Assembly (NCBI RefSeq): GCF_024749045.1
Contig: NZ_CP087184.1
Span: forward strand, 3,844,001-3,908,000
Source of the DNA: Pseudomonas sp. B21-028
GTDB lineage: Bacteria; Pseudomonadota; Gammaproteobacteria; Pseudomonadales; Pseudomonadaceae
Reading direction: 5' to 3'
DNA: 64,000 bases
Under the pieces are notes generated by a model, which was not told where the DNA came from, did not search any database, and saw only the letters and a program-made list of their open reading frames with translations. A program made the position numbers and the translations under genes. Shown here one piece after another: positions 50,987 to 60,909 of the stretch. Numbering within the stretch: the first letter of the stretch is position 1; every line of letters starts with the position of its first letter.

Positions 50987-52249
50987 ATGCATGTGATCAT
51001 TACGGCCGTCGGCTCAGCCGGTGACGTTCATCCATTTGTCGGCATCGGCCGCACGCTTGTGGCACGCGGGCACCGGGTCACGTTTTGCGCCAGCGCGGCG
51101 TTCGCGCCGTTGATCGAGCGCTGTGGTTTCAACTTCTTGCCGTTGGGTACCCGCGAGGAATATGACGAGGTCATGGCCGACCCGGCGCTGTGGCATCCGC
51201 GCACGTCCTTGCCGACTCTCTGGAAAACCATCGCCAGCACCTTGCGCGAACAGTACCGGCTACTGGAACAGGCCTGTGACGACGAAACGGTCATGCTGGG
51301 GTCCTTGTGGGCATTCTCCGCGCGTCTGCTGCAGGAAAAACACGGTATCCCACTGATCACTGCGCAGGTGTCGCCGTTCGGTTTCTGGTCGGCCGCCGCG
51401 CCTTCGACCCATCCACCGGGTGCCAATCTGCCGGCGTTCGTGCCCTATCCGGTGAAGCGGCTGCTGTTGGGGATGATCGAACGAGCAATTCTTGACCGGG
51501 TCATGGCGCCGGAGCTCAACAACTTCCGCCAGGAGCTGGGGCTGGCGCCGACCAAACGCATTATCAGCCAGTGGATTTCCTCGCCTGATCGGGTGCTGGG
51601 GTTGTTTCCGGAATGGTTCGCCTCCGTGCAGCGTGACTGGCCGGCCCAGACCGTCCTGGCCGGCTTCCCGTTGTTCGATGAGTCAGGTCTGCAACCACTC
51701 GACGCCGAACTGGAAGACTTCCTGAACGAGGCATCGCCGGTGGTGTTTACCCCGGGCTCGACCATGGTCAATGGCGAGCAATATTTCACTGCGGCGGTTC
51801 AGGCACTGAAATTGATCAACCGCCGCGGCGTGTTCCTGACCAGCCAGCCGGTGGACCCTTCAGTGTCCAGCGAAGGCAGGATCCTGGTCCGGCGCTACGT
51901 GCCGATGAGTCGGATCCTGCCCCACAGCGCGGCGCTGGTGCATCACGGCGGTGTCGGGACCACGGCCCTGGCCATGGCCGCCGGCGTGCCACAGATCGCC
52001 ACGCCGTTCGCTCACGATCAATTCGACAACGCCGCACGAATGGAGCGCCTGGGTTGTGGCTTGCGGGTCTTCCCGCCCGCCTCCGCCGAGGCGCTGGCCG
52101 CGGCGCTGGACAAAGTCTTGAACAGCCAGGAGGTGCGCGCCAGTTGCGACCTCTACCGTACGCTGATTCCAGGCGGTGACAGCGCCAGTGAAGCGGCGGC
52201 CCTGCAGATCGAGGCGCTCGCCCGGACTGCCCGGTCACGCGCTGCTTAA
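50987..52249 (+). CDS. braA: RhlB-like glycosyltransferase, brabantamide BraA
   Basis: 420 aa from the ATG at 50987, with GGAGGG just upstream. A GT1-family fold is clear: the N-terminal GSAGDVHPFVGIGRTLVARG and the donor-site motif HHGGVGTTALAMAAGVPQ with HDQFDNAARMERLGCG near the C-terminus. The whole length resembles rhamnosyltransferase RhlB (LWHPRTS, GSLWAFSAR, AQVSPF). Brabantamide A carries a rhamnose on its acyl chain, and a glycosyltransferase is the first bra gene. The downstream Ser-Pro NRPS and FAD monooxygenase complete that set, so BraA is the call. Rhamnose as donor is inference from the family. Confidence 0.87.
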   Translation: MHVIITAVGSAGDVHPFVGIGRTLVARGHRVTFCASAAFAPLIERCGFNFLPLGTREEYDEVMADPALWHPRTSLPTLWKTIASTLREQYRLLEQACDDETVMLGSLWAFSARLLQEKHGIPLITAQVSPFGFWSAAAPSTHPPGANLPAFVPYPVKRLLLGMIERAILDRVMAPELNNFRQELGLAPTKRIISQWISSPDRVLGLFPEWFASVQRDWPAQTVLAGFPLFDESGLQPLDAELEDFLNEASPVVFTPGSTMVNGEQYFTAAVQALKLINRRGVFLTSQPVDPSVSSEGRILVRRYVPMSRILPHSAALVHHGGVGTTALAMAAGVPQIATPFAHDQFDNAARMERLGCGLRVFPPASAEALAAALDKVLNSQEVRASCDLYRTLIPGGDSASEAAALQIEALARTARSRAA

Positions 52250-52290
52250 GGCAAGCATTGCCCGGCGTAATCATGGATGAAACAGCCACC

Positions 52291-52320
52291 GACAGAAGAG
52301 CGCCAGGCGCTTTTTCTGTC
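52291..52320 (+). terminator. Strong hairpin with U-run between braA and braB
   Basis: GACAGAAGAGCGC pairs with GCGCTTTTTCTGTC around loop CAG; about 13 bp with one bulged T and a wobble. The T-run lies in the 3' arm. It sits 42 bp after the braA stop and 25 bp before the braB ATG. It may end or attenuate the braA transcript, so braB may have reduced or separately controlled expression. Confidence 0.65.
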
Positions 52321-52344
52321 TGGCTTTTGAAAAGGACGACGAAC

Positions 52345-55300
52345 ATGGACCTGCTCTACCCGCTTACCGCTCCGCAGCTGGACATCTGGCTGGATCAAGT
52401 GCTGCACGGCGACAGCCCGCTGTACAACATCGGCGGGTATGCCTGCATCAACGGCCCGGTCGACGCCGAAAAGTTGAAACAGGCCATCGACCAGGTGATC
52501 AGTCGCCACGACGCCCTGCGCATTCAATTGGTGCCCGGCTCGGCGGAGCACCCGCTGCCGCGGCAGCGCTTTCTGGAATCGGCCGGCGCGCCGTTGACCT
52601 TGCACGATGTCTCGGCAGACGCCGATCCCCAGGCCAGCGCCCTGGCCCTGTTGCAAGTCAACCTGCAAACGCCGTTTTCCTTTGAAGGCGGACTGCTGTT
52701 TCGCATGGACCTGATCAAGGTTCGCGAAGACCTCCATTACTTTTTCGCCAACTGCCACCACCTGATCATCGACGGCTGGTCCTTCGCCATGATCAGCCGA
52801 GCCATCAGCGCAGCCTACACTGCAATACTGCACCCGACGGAAACGCCGCCGCCGGCGCCGACCTACCAGGCGTATGTGGAGCAGCAGCAGAACGACAAGG
52901 ACTCACCTGCCTTCCAGCGTCAGCGCCAGTACTGGCTGGACAAATACCGCAACGTGCCTGAGCCCTTGCTCGCGCCGCGTCACCCCGGTCGATTCGAACA
53001 ACGCCTGACCCCCAGCCAGAACCACGCCTGGCGCTTGCCACGGGCGCTCTACAATCGTCTCGGCGAGCAGGCCAGGGCCTGCGGGCAAGCAACGGTCTTC
53101 CACGCCATGCTGGGCCTGCTTTACGCGTACTTCGCACGGGTTACGCAACGCGATGAGATCGTGATCGGCATGCCAATCCTCAATCGCGCCAACGCCGCAC
53201 ACAAGGCCACGGTCGGCCTGTTCGTCGGCATGAGCCCGGTGCGCCTGAGCCTGGGCACCGAACTGAGCTTCGGCGAGTTGGTTGCCAGGATCGCCCTGAC
53301 ACTCAAGCAGGACTATCGCCATCAACGCTATCCGTTGAGCGAACTGAACCGCGAACTGGGCCTGCAGAACATGGGGCGGCGGCAACTGTTCGACCTGGTG
53401 GTGTCTTACGAACAGGATCAGGACACCTGGTACGGATCCGCGCCCGCCCAGCCGGTCAAGCTCAGCAATGGCTACGAACAGATGCCCCTGGCGATGCACA
53501 TTCGCGAAGCCGAGCCGGACGATGATGTGTGGATGCACTTCATCTACAACGAAGCCTGGTTCGACGCGGAGCAGATCGAGGCCTTGCAACAGCGCTTCAT
53601 GACCGCGCTGCACGCAGTGGTCGATAATTTCGAAGTACCGGTCAACGCCCTCGACATCATGCCCGCTGTCGAGCGCTACCGGGTGGCGAATGAATGGAAC
53701 CACACCCCGGTCGACTACCCCAGCGACGTACTGCTTCATCAACTGATCGAAACCCAGGTAGCCAGGCGTCCCGAAGCCACAGCGGTACGCTTCGAAGACC
53801 GGACGCTGCCCTACGCTGAACTGAACCGACGGGCCAATCAGGTGGCCCACGCCCTGCTCGAAACAGGTATCGGCCCGGACGCACGGGTCGCCATCTGCCT
53901 GGAGCGCAGCCTGGAAATGGTGGTGGGCCTGCTGGGCATTCTCAAGGCGGGCGGCGCCTACGTGCCGCTGGACCCGGGTTATCCCGCCGACCGCTTGCGC
54001 CACATGTTGAGCGACAGTGCCCCCAGCGCCCTGCTGACCACCCATGTGTTGCTCAGCAGCCTGCCCGCCGTGACGATGCCGGTGCTGTGTCTGGACAGCG
54101 ATCTCGAGCACCTGTCCCGGCAACCGCAGCACAACCCGGACCCCGTTGCCCTTGGATTGACGCCCCGGCACCTGGCCTACGTGATCTACACCTCCGGCTC
54201 CACCGGCCTGCCCAAAGGCGTCATGAACCAGCATGACGGCGTGGTGAACCGATTGCTCTGGGCCCGCGACGCCTATCAGCTCGATGAGCACAGCCGCGTC
54301 CTGCAAAAAACCCCGTTCAGTTTCGACGTGTCCGTCTGGGAGTTTTTCCTGCCGCTGCTCAGTGGCGCGCAACTAGTGGTCGCCGCTCCCGGCGGGCATC
54401 AGGACCCTCGCTACCTGCTGGAGATCATGGACAGCGCCGGCATCACCCTGCTGCATTTCGTGCCGTCGATGCTGCAGGTGTTCCTCGATCAGGTCACGGC
54501 GCAACCATTGCCGGCCCTGGAAAAAGTCCTGTGCAGTGGCGAAGCCTTGCCCCATGCGTTGCAGGCGCGCTTTTTCGAACGCCTGCCAGGGGTGCAGTTG
54601 CACAACCTCTATGGCCCCACCGAGGCGGCCATTGACGTGACCGCCTGGCATTGCCGGCCCGATGTACACCCGGGCATCGTCCCTATCGGCCACCCGATCG
54701 CCAATACCCAGCTGTACATTCTCGATGCCAACCTGCAACTGTTGCCGCCGGGCATCGCCGGCGAACTTCACATCGGCGGCATCGGGGTCGCTCGGGGCTA
54801 CTTGAATCGCGAGCAATTGACCGCCGAGCGGTTTATCCGCGACCCGTTCCAGGCTGACCCGAAAGCGCGCCTGTACAAGACCGGCGACCTCGGTCGCTGG
54901 CTGCCCGACGGCAGCATCGAATACCTGGGCCGCAACGATTTCCAGGTAAAAATCCGTGGCCTGCGTATCGAACTCGGTGAGATCGAAGCACGCCTGGCGG
55001 CTGGTGAGGGCGTCAAGGAAGTCGTGGTCATTGCGCGCCAGGAAACCGAAGGCGATGCCTGCCTCAGTGCCTACCTGGTGGGTGAGCCCGGCTGTGTGCT
55101 GTCACCCCAGGCCCTGAGTGCAACCTTGCGCCAGCATGTGCCCGACTACATGGTGCCCCGGCACCTGATCCAGCTCGAACAATTGCCTTTGAACGCCAAC
55201 GGCAAGCTCGACCGCAAAGCCTTGCCGGAGCCTGCGCAATCCTTTGGCAGCACCGACGCGACCGCGCCGCGCAACGCCCTGGAACAGGCACTGACCCAGC

Positions 55301-55480
55301 TCTGGGCGGACAACCTGCAACGCCCCGTGCCCGGCATCCACGACAATTACTTCATGCTCGGCGGCGACTCCCTGAAGGTCATCCACTTGCAGATCAAGGC
55401 CCGTGAACAAGGGATCGCCCTGACGCTGGCGCAGGTCTATCAGCACCCGACCATCGCTGAACTGGCTCAGAGCCTGCCGG
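52345..55480 (+). other. BraB module 1: C(starter)-A(Ser)-T
   Basis: Starter-like C domain (TAPQLDIWLDQ) related to C1 of the lipopeptide NRPS, consistent with loading a 3-hydroxyacyl chain. Ser code from [22 protein letters not shown] and [10 protein letters not shown]. The carrier GGDS form is often seen where the next domain is of unusual type. Confidence 0.85.
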
Positions 55481-58400
55481 CACAAGCTGGCGCGTCGGCG
55501 GAGCTGTCTCCCTCGTCCCATGTCGCGCCGTTCGCCCAGGTGCCGGAGGCGATCCGCCTGGCCAGCGAAGGTGAGTTCGAGGATGTTTTTGCCGCCTCGC
55601 AACTGCAAGTCGGGATGATCTACCACTCGATGATGCACCCGGATTCGGCGATCTATCACGACATCTTCCGCTACCGCCTGCGCCTGCGCTGGGATCCGCG
55701 CGCCTGGGACCGGGCCTGTCGCGCGTTGATCCGCCGTCACCCGGCATTGCGCATGTCGTTCGACATCGGTCACGCCGATACCCCCATGGCCCGGATTCAT
55801 TCAAGGGTCGAGCCGCCGGTGCAGATCATCGACGCCGTGTCACTGAGCCCTGAAGCACGGGCCCAGGCGATTGCCGCCTATGTGGAGGAGCGCAAGCGCT
55901 ACCGCGAAGACTGGCAACGGGCGCCGCTGTATCAGTTCTGCGTATTTGTCGCGGCCCAGGAAATCGACCTGGTGTTGAGTTTCCATCATGCGATTCTCGA
56001 TGGCTGGAGCGTCGCCACCCTCATGCGTGACCTGATCACGCTCTATACCTCGGAGCCCGATACGGACGTACTGCCCGTGCTGAGCACCACACCCGCCGAT
56101 TTTGCCGCCCTGGAGCAGGACGCCATGGCGTCCGACGTCCACCGGGACTTCTGGCGCGAATACCTGCGCGACGCACCCGCCGCCTCCATGACCAGTTGGG
56201 TTTCCGTGGTTGCCCCCGACCCGGCTCCGCACCGCTCGGCCTGGCGCGAGCTGCCCCCGGCAGACCTGGCGCGGCTCGAGGCGTTCTGTCGAGCCCACGA
56301 CCTGCCGCTGCGCGCCGTCCTGCTGGCGGCCCATGGTTTCGCCCAAGCCATTCTGTCCAACCAGACCGATGTGTTGTGTGGCGTCATCAGCCACGGTCGC
56401 CCGGAATTCGAAGATGCGGCCTCGGTGCTGGGCCTGTTCCTCAACACCCTGCCCGTGCGCTTCAGCACCCAGGGCCACAACTGGCTCGAGGTGATCCGCG
56501 CGCTGATCGCCCAGGAGCAACAGGTGTTCGCCCACCGACGCTATCCGTTCGCACTGATCCATCGCGAAACCGCCGTCGCCCTGGACGTGGTGTTCAACTA
56601 CGTCGACTTCTATGTGCTCAAGGACATGCTGGCGCAGAACCAGGAAATCCTCACCGAATGGGACACCACGGAAGCCAGTAACTATGACCTGCTGACCACC
56701 ATCGGGCGCCATCCCGCCAACGGTTCACTGATACTGAAAATGGATTACTGCACGGCGCGGGTCGCCACCAGCCAGGCCGAGGCCTACGCCGATTACCTGC
56801 TGCGCACCCTTGAACTGATGATCGCCGGGCCCGGTTCGGCGCCGAGCATACCGGCCTGGTTGCCCGACTCCGTCCAAACCATGCCAACGCCGGTCACGGC
56901 CATGCCCCATGACAATCTGTCGTCCTTGTTGCTGGATCGCCTGGCGGGCCATGACGAACAGATCGCCGTGAGCTTCGAAGAGACCCGCCTGTCCTATCGC
57001 CAACTGAGCGATACCTGCGCGCAACTGGTGAGCTGGCTGCACCGGCAGGGTATCGGCCAGGGCGACCGGGTGGCGATCATGATGCCCCGCTCGCCCGAGC
57101 TGATCGTCGCCCTGCTCGGCGTCGTGCAGGCCGGCGCGGCGTATGTGCCGATCGACCTGAGCTATCCCCATGAACGTATCCGGCTGATCCTTGAAGACTC
57201 CCAGCCGAGCCTGCTGCTGTTCGCCGATGCGTCGGCCACGCTGGCAACCGCGCTGGCCGGTGAGACGGTCAAGTGTCATTGGGACGACGTGGCTGCCGGA
57301 TTCGACAACGACCTGGCCCACAGTCACGCTCTGGTCGCCCACATTGCCGCCGGCATCGCGGGCGAAGACAACGCCTACCTGCTCTATACCTCGGGCTCGA
57401 CGGGACGTCCCAAGGGCGTGGCCATGCCGCACCGTGCGCTGACCAACCTGGTGCTCTGGCAGAACCGCCAGCAGGACGCCGGCATACCGTTGAAGACGCT
57501 GCAGTACTCGCCCATTTCATTCGACGTCTCGTTCCAGGAGATTTTCTCCACCCTGTGCGGCGGTGCAGAGCTGGCCATGATCGATGAAGGGCTGCGCTAC
57601 GACTTCATCCGGCTGCTGAAATTCATCCAGTTGCAGGACATCAATCGGCTGTTCCTGCCCTACGTTGCCTTCCAGGGGCTGGCGGAAGTCGCCCAGCAAC
57701 TCGATATCCGCCCCGTCTCGCTGCGCCAGATCAGCGTGGCCGGCGAGCAGCTGAAAATCACCGCCGAAATCCGCAACCTGCTGGAAAGCCTCGACGATTG
57801 CCGAGTGGAAAATCACTACGGCCCAACCGAAGCCCACGTAGTCACCCGTCTGAGACTGGAAGGCGCCGCGGCGTCCTGGCCGAGCATGCCGCCGATTGGC
57901 GCGCCCATCGACGGGGTCCGCACGCATGTCCTGGATGCCATGGGCAACGCCTGTCCGGTCGGGGTTACCGGAGACTTGTTCATCGAAGGCATCTGCCTTG
58001 CCAACGGCTACTGGAATCGACCTGACCTGACTGACGAACGCTTCATCTATCGCCAGCTGGAAGGCAAGACCCGGCGTCTTTATGAAACCGGCGACATCGG
58101 CTTCTACCTGCCGTCTGGCGATCTCGTCTATCAGGGCCGCAGCGACGCGCAGGTGAAGATCCGCGGTTATCGCGTCGAACTGGGAGAAATCGAAGTGGCC
58201 ATGCTCGGCTCCAGCCGATTCGGCGCCGACATCCAGCAGGTTGCGGTCATCGACAAGGCGGCAGCGGATGGCAGTCGCTATCTGGTGGGCTTCGTCCAGG
58301 CCATGCCGGGGCGCGAGCCGGACCTGGATCAACTCAGGGCCGAGATGCGCCTGGCGCTGCCCGACTACATGGTGCCGACCACCCTGGTCGGCATTGCACG

Positions 58401-59610
58401 GATACCCCTCGGCCCCACCGGCAAGATCGACCGCCGGCAACTGCACAAGGTCGAGGTGCAGACCACCCTGCTGCGCCCGTTCACCGCGCCCAGGAACGCC
58501 ACGGAGGACTTGCTGCAAGCCTACTGGCAAGAAGCCCTGGGCCTGGAAGACATCAGCGTGCACGACAACTTCTTCGAGCTCGGCGGCAATTCGCTCAAGG
58601 CCGTGCAACTGGTTGCCATGCTGACCCGGCACCAGGGCCTGGAGCCGTCACTGTCCGACTTCATCCAGGCCCCGACCATTGCCGAGTTCGCCCAGGTCCT
58701 GCAGCGGACCGACACCGCGCCCTCCGACACCGGCGCGCTGGTGGACTTCAAGAATGCCAACCGGGCGCCGACGCTGTTCCTGGTCCACCCCATCGGCGGG
58801 CATGTGCTGTGCTACGCCGCCCTCGCCCGGACGCTCAAGGACCAGGTCCATCTCTATGCACTGCAAGCGCCAGGAACCTGGGATGCCCGTGCGCCGCTGC
58901 AATCGGTGCAGGCCCAGGCCGTGTGCTACGCGGACGCCATTGAACAGGTCGCGCCTCAAGGCCCGCTGAACATCGGCGGCTGGTCCTATGGCGGCATCGT
59001 GGCCTATGAGCTGGCGAGCGAGTTGCGGCGACGTGGACGGCGCCTGCACAACGTGTTCCTGCTGGACACCATCGTGCGCGTCAAACAGGGCGAGGTCCGG
59101 ATAGAACGCAGCGAGTTCATGAACTGGTTCATGTGGGAGTTGCTCAGCGGCGACGGCCAGAAGGAATACGACTACCAGGCGCTGGACTTCTCCTGCATGA
59201 CCGACGCGGACGCCTTCGATGCGATCAAGCAGCACGGTATCGGGCAAGGCATTTTCGACAACAACATCACCCGGACTGCCTTGACGCAACTGTTCCAGGT
59301 GTTCCATGCCAACTGGCAGTCGTTGCTGGACTACCGTTTCCCGCCGCTGGACCTGCCGATCACGCTGTTCGCCGCGGATGTCGAGCTGCCCGACGTGTTG
59401 CAGGCGCCCCATGAGCTGGTGGGCACGGCCTTCCACGACCCGTATCGCGGCTGGCGGACGATTGCGCCCCAGGTGCAGCGGGTGGCCGTGGAAGGCGACC
59501 ATCTGACCATGATGCGCGAGCCGTACATCGAGCGGGTGGGCGACATCATCCGCTCGCGAATGGACGCGGCCCGGGCCGCACACGCCGGCGCCCTGGCGGC
59601 GTTGGCCTAG
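52345..59610 (+). CDS. braB: Bimodular Ser-Pro NRPS with thioesterase, brabantamide BraB
   Basis: 2421 aa from the ATG at 52345, which has AAGGAC upstream; an in-frame ATG 87 nt earlier would begin before the terminator-like hairpin. Order: C(starter, HHLIIDG ~res 138)-A-T, C(HHAILDG ~1214)-A-T-TE. A1 pocket D-V-W-H-L-S-L-I-D is Ser; A2 pocket D-V-Q-F-S-A-H-V-V is close to Pro codes (D-V-Q-L/F-I-A-H-V-V). T1 has GGDSLK, T2 GGNSLK; the TE nucleophile is S2214 (GWSYGG). Acyl-Ser-Pro released by a TE and rearranged by a flavoenzyme is the logic of brabantamide and related pyrrolizidine pathways. BraA and BraC flank it. Confidence 0.9.
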   Translation: MDLLYPLTAPQLDIWLDQVLHGDSPLYNIGGYACINGPVDAEKLKQAIDQVISRHDALRIQLVPGSAEHPLPRQRFLESAGAPLTLHDVSADADPQASALALLQVNLQTPFSFEGGLLFRMDLIKVREDLHYFFANCHHLIIDGWSFAMISRAISAAYTAILHPTETPPPAPTYQAYVEQQQNDKDSPAFQRQRQYWLDKYRNVPEPLLAPRHPGRFEQRLTPSQNHAWRLPRALYNRLGEQARACGQATVFHAMLGLLYAYFARVTQRDEIVIGMPILNRANAAHKATVGLFVGMSPVRLSLGTELSFGELVARIALTLKQDYRHQRYPLSELNRELGLQNMGRRQLFDLVVSYEQDQDTWYGSAPAQPVKLSNGYEQMPLAMHIREAEPDDDVWMHFIYNEAWFDAEQIEALQQRFMTALHAVVDNFEVPVNALDIMPAVERYRVANEWNHTPVDYPSDVLLHQLIETQVARRPEATAVRFEDRTLPYAELNRRANQVAHALLETGIGPDARVAICLERSLEMVVGLLGILKAGGAYVPLDPGYPADRLRHMLSDSAPSALLTTHVLLSSLPAVTMPVLCLDSDLEHLSRQPQHNPDPVALGLTPRHLAYVIYTSGSTGLPKGVMNQHDGVVNRLLWARDAYQLDEHSRVLQKTPFSFDVSVWEFFLPLLSGAQLVVAAPGGHQDPRYLLEIMDSAGITLLHFVPSMLQVFLDQVTAQPLPALEKVLCSGEALPHALQARFFERLPGVQLHNLYGPTEAAIDVTAWHCRPDVHPGIVPIGHPIANTQLYILDANLQLLPPGIAGELHIGGIGVARGYLNREQLTAERFIRDPFQADPKARLYKTGDLGRWLPDGSIEYLGRNDFQVKIRGLRIELGEIEARLAAGEGVKEVVVIARQETEGDACLSAYLVGEPGCVLSPQALSATLRQHVPDYMVPRHLIQLEQLPLNANGKLDRKALPEPAQSFGSTDATAPRNALEQALTQLWADNLQRPVPGIHDNYFMLGGDSLKVIHLQIKAREQGIALTLAQVYQHPTIAELAQSLPAQAGASAELSPSSHVAPFAQVPEAIRLASEGEFEDVFAASQLQVGMIYHSMMHPDSAIYHDIFRYRLRLRWDPRAWDRACRALIRRHPALRMSFDIGHADTPMARIHSRVEPPVQIIDAVSLSPEARAQAIAAYVEERKRYREDWQRAPLYQFCVFVAAQEIDLVLSFHHAILDGWSVATLMRDLITLYTSEPDTDVLPVLSTTPADFAALEQDAMASDVHRDFWREYLRDAPAASMTSWVSVVAPDPAPHRSAWRELPPADLARLEAFCRAHDLPLRAVLLAAHGFAQAILSNQTDVLCGVISHGRPEFEDAASVLGLFLNTLPVRFSTQGHNWLEVIRALIAQEQQVFAHRRYPFALIHRETAVALDVVFNYVDFYVLKDMLAQNQEILTEWDTTEASNYDLLTTIGRHPANGSLILKMDYCTARVATSQAEAYADYLLRTLELMIAGPGSAPSIPAWLPDSVQTMPTPVTAMPHDNLSSLLLDRLAGHDEQIAVSFEETRLSYRQLSDTCAQLVSWLHRQGIGQGDRVAIMMPRSPELIVALLGVVQAGAAYVPIDLSYPHERIRLILEDSQPSLLLFADASATLATALAGETVKCHWDDVAAGFDNDLAHSHALVAHIAAGIAGEDNAYLLYTSGSTGRPKGVAMPHRALTNLVLWQNRQQDAGIPLKTLQYSPISFDVSFQEIFSTLCGGAELAMIDEGLRYDFIRLLKFIQLQDINRLFLPYVAFQGLAEVAQQLDIRPVSLRQISVAGEQLKITAEIRNLLESLDDCRVENHYGPTEAHVVTRLRLEGAAASWPSMPPIGAPIDGVRTHVLDAMGNACPVGVTGDLFIEGICLANGYWNRPDLTDERFIYRQLEGKTRRLYETGDIGFYLPSGDLVYQGRSDAQVKIRGYRVELGEIEVAMLGSSRFGADIQQVAVIDKAAADGSRYLVGFVQAMPGREPDLDQLRAEMRLALPDYMVPTTLVGIARIPLGPTGKIDRRQLHKVEVQTTLLRPFTAPRNATEDLLQAYWQEALGLEDISVHDNFFELGGNSLKAVQLVAMLTRHQGLEPSLSDFIQAPTIAEFAQVLQRTDTAPSDTGALVDFKNANRAPTLFLVHPIGGHVLCYAALARTLKDQVHLYALQAPGTWDARAPLQSVQAQAVCYADAIEQVAPQGPLNIGGWSYGGIVAYELASELRRRGRRLHNVFLLDTIVRVKQGEVRIERSEFMNWFMWELLSGDGQKEYDYQALDFSCMTDADAFDAIKQHGIGQGIFDNNITRTALTQLFQVFHANWQSLLDYRFPPLDLPITLFAADVELPDVLQAPHELVGTAFHDPYRGWRTIAPQVQRVAVEGDHLTMMREPYIERVGDIIRSRMDAARAAHAGALAALA
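55550..59580 (+). other. BraB module 2: C-A(Pro)-T-TE
   Basis: The C domain is divergent from those of the lipopeptide NRPS (ASQLQVGMIYHSMMHPD, HHAILDG). The A domain reads as Pro from FDVSFQEIF, LFLPYV, ISVAGEQ and HYGPTEAHVV. The TE ends the chain and would allow cyclisation of acyl-Ser-Pro. Confidence 0.82.
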
Positions 59611-59639
59611 ATGCTCAAGGGGCCAACTGAAATTAAATC

Positions 59640-59669
59640 TGTGGCGAGGGGATGAATCCCCTCGCCACA
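59640..59669. terminator. Perfect 14-bp hairpin between braB and braC
   Basis: TGTGGCGAGGGGAT and ATCCCCTCGCCACA form a perfect inverted repeat with a 2-nt loop. This is a common Pseudomonas intergenic palindrome (REP-like). Without a U-run it may stabilise the braB mRNA or partly terminate it rather than stop it fully. Confidence 0.6.
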
Positions 59670-59721
59670 ATGATTCATACAAACCTCAAGTGAATAGCAC
59701 CACGAAACAGGTGAAACCAAC

Positions 59722-60909
59722 ATGACAACACCCAGGAAAGCCATCGTGGCGGGCGCCGGTATCGGCGGGCTGACCGCGGCCATCGCCCTGCAACGAGCGG
59801 GCTGGCAGGTCAAGGTCTTCGAAGCGGCCCAGACGCTGCGCACCGGTGGCACCGGTTTGTCGATCATGGCCAATGCCATGGCGGCGCTGCATTCGATCGA
59901 TGCCCACGTGCCGGTGGAACAGGCGGGCCAGGCGATCCGCCAGTTTTTCTTCAAGAAGCACAACGGCGAGCCCATCACTCGCATGCCGATCCATGAGGTC
60001 GGCGAGCAACTGGGCCATGCCAATGTGAATATCCAGCGCCCGTTGCTATTGCGCGCCCTGGCCCAGCAGCTCGCTCCCGACAGCCTGACCACCGGGGTGC
60101 GTTGCGTGGGCTACAGCCATCGCCCGGATGGCGTGACGGTGCAGTTCGAAGATGGCAGCACCCAGGAGGCCGACCTGCTGATAGGCGCCGACGGCCTGAA
60201 CTCGGTCATCCGCCGGCAGATGCTCGGCGAGACCCCGACACGCCCCTCGGGCTACATCGCCTGGCTGGCGGTAACGCCGTTGCGTCATCCGGTGATGACC
60301 GAGGGCTACGTGGCGCATTACTGGGGGCGCGGCAAGCGGTTCGGGTTGTGTGACGTGGGGGATGGCCACGCGTACTGGTGGGGTACCTGCAACCGTGCCA
60401 ATGCCGCGGATGACGCCTTGAACGTCAGTAAACAGGAAGTGCTCGGCGCCTATGCCGGCTGGGCACCGGAAGTGGTTGCCGCCATCGAGGCCACGCCCGA
60501 GAGCGCGCTGTTGAAAATGCACGCCCGGGACCGTCATCCCGTGAAGCAATGCCGTGACGGCCACGTGGTGCTGCTGGGCGATGCCGCCCATCCAATGCTG
60601 CCCAGCCTGGGCCAGGGTGCGGCACAGGCCATCGAAGATGCCGTGGTGCTTGCCGATTGCCTGGCGCAGACGCCGGACCTTGGCAGCGCGCTGGCGCAGT
60701 ACCAGTCGTATCGACTCCCCCGGGCCAACGGCATCGTCAATGCCGCACGCTTCATGAGCGGCATCGAACAGGCCGAGTCGACATTCGCCTGCTGGGCCCG
60801 GGAATGGTACTTCCGCCTGACACCACAGAGCAGCTGGCGCAAAAAGAACCTCGACATCCTGTCGTTCAAACCCGGCTTACAACCGGCAGCAGCCCGCGTC
60901 AATGACTGA
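59722..60909 (+). CDS. braC: FAD-dependent monooxygenase, brabantamide BraC
   Basis: 395 aa, class A flavoprotein monooxygenase. The Rossmann FAD motif is at residues ~8-30 (AGAGIGGLTAAIALQRAG), the DG motif in LLIGADGLNSVIRRQM, and the GD motif in LLGDAAHPMLPSLGQGAAQA. AGGTG lies 8 nt before the ATG. In the brabantamide pathway BraC is proposed to insert oxygen Baeyer-Villiger fashion and turn the Ser-Pro derived bicycle into a cyclocarbamate; PxaB and LgnC act similarly in pyrrolizidine pathways. The match to that set rests on gene order and NRPS specificity as much as on this sequence. Confidence 0.87.
   Translation: MTTPRKAIVAGAGIGGLTAAIALQRAGWQVKVFEAAQTLRTGGTGLSIMANAMAALHSIDAHVPVEQAGQAIRQFFFKKHNGEPITRMPIHEVGEQLGHANVNIQRPLLLRALAQQLAPDSLTTGVRCVGYSHRPDGVTVQFEDGSTQEADLLIGADGLNSVIRRQMLGETPTRPSGYIAWLAVTPLRHPVMTEGYVAHYWGRGKRFGLCDVGDGHAYWWGTCNRANAADDALNVSKQEVLGAYAGWAPEVVAAIEATPESALLKMHARDRHPVKQCRDGHVVLLGDAAHPMLPSLGQGAAQAIEDAVVLADCLAQTPDLGSALAQYQSYRLPRANGIVNAARFMSGIEQAESTFACWAREWYFRLTPQSSWRKKNLDILSFKPGLQPAAARVND

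Noticed and set aside
50987..60909. Azabicyclene or legonmycin-type pathway instead of brabantamide
   Set aside because: The Ser-Pro NRPS plus FAD enzyme also fits pyrrolizidine pathways, but the RhlB-like glycosyltransferase and the Pseudomonas lipopeptide context fit the brabantamide set best. No AzeJ-like azetidine synthase gene is present.
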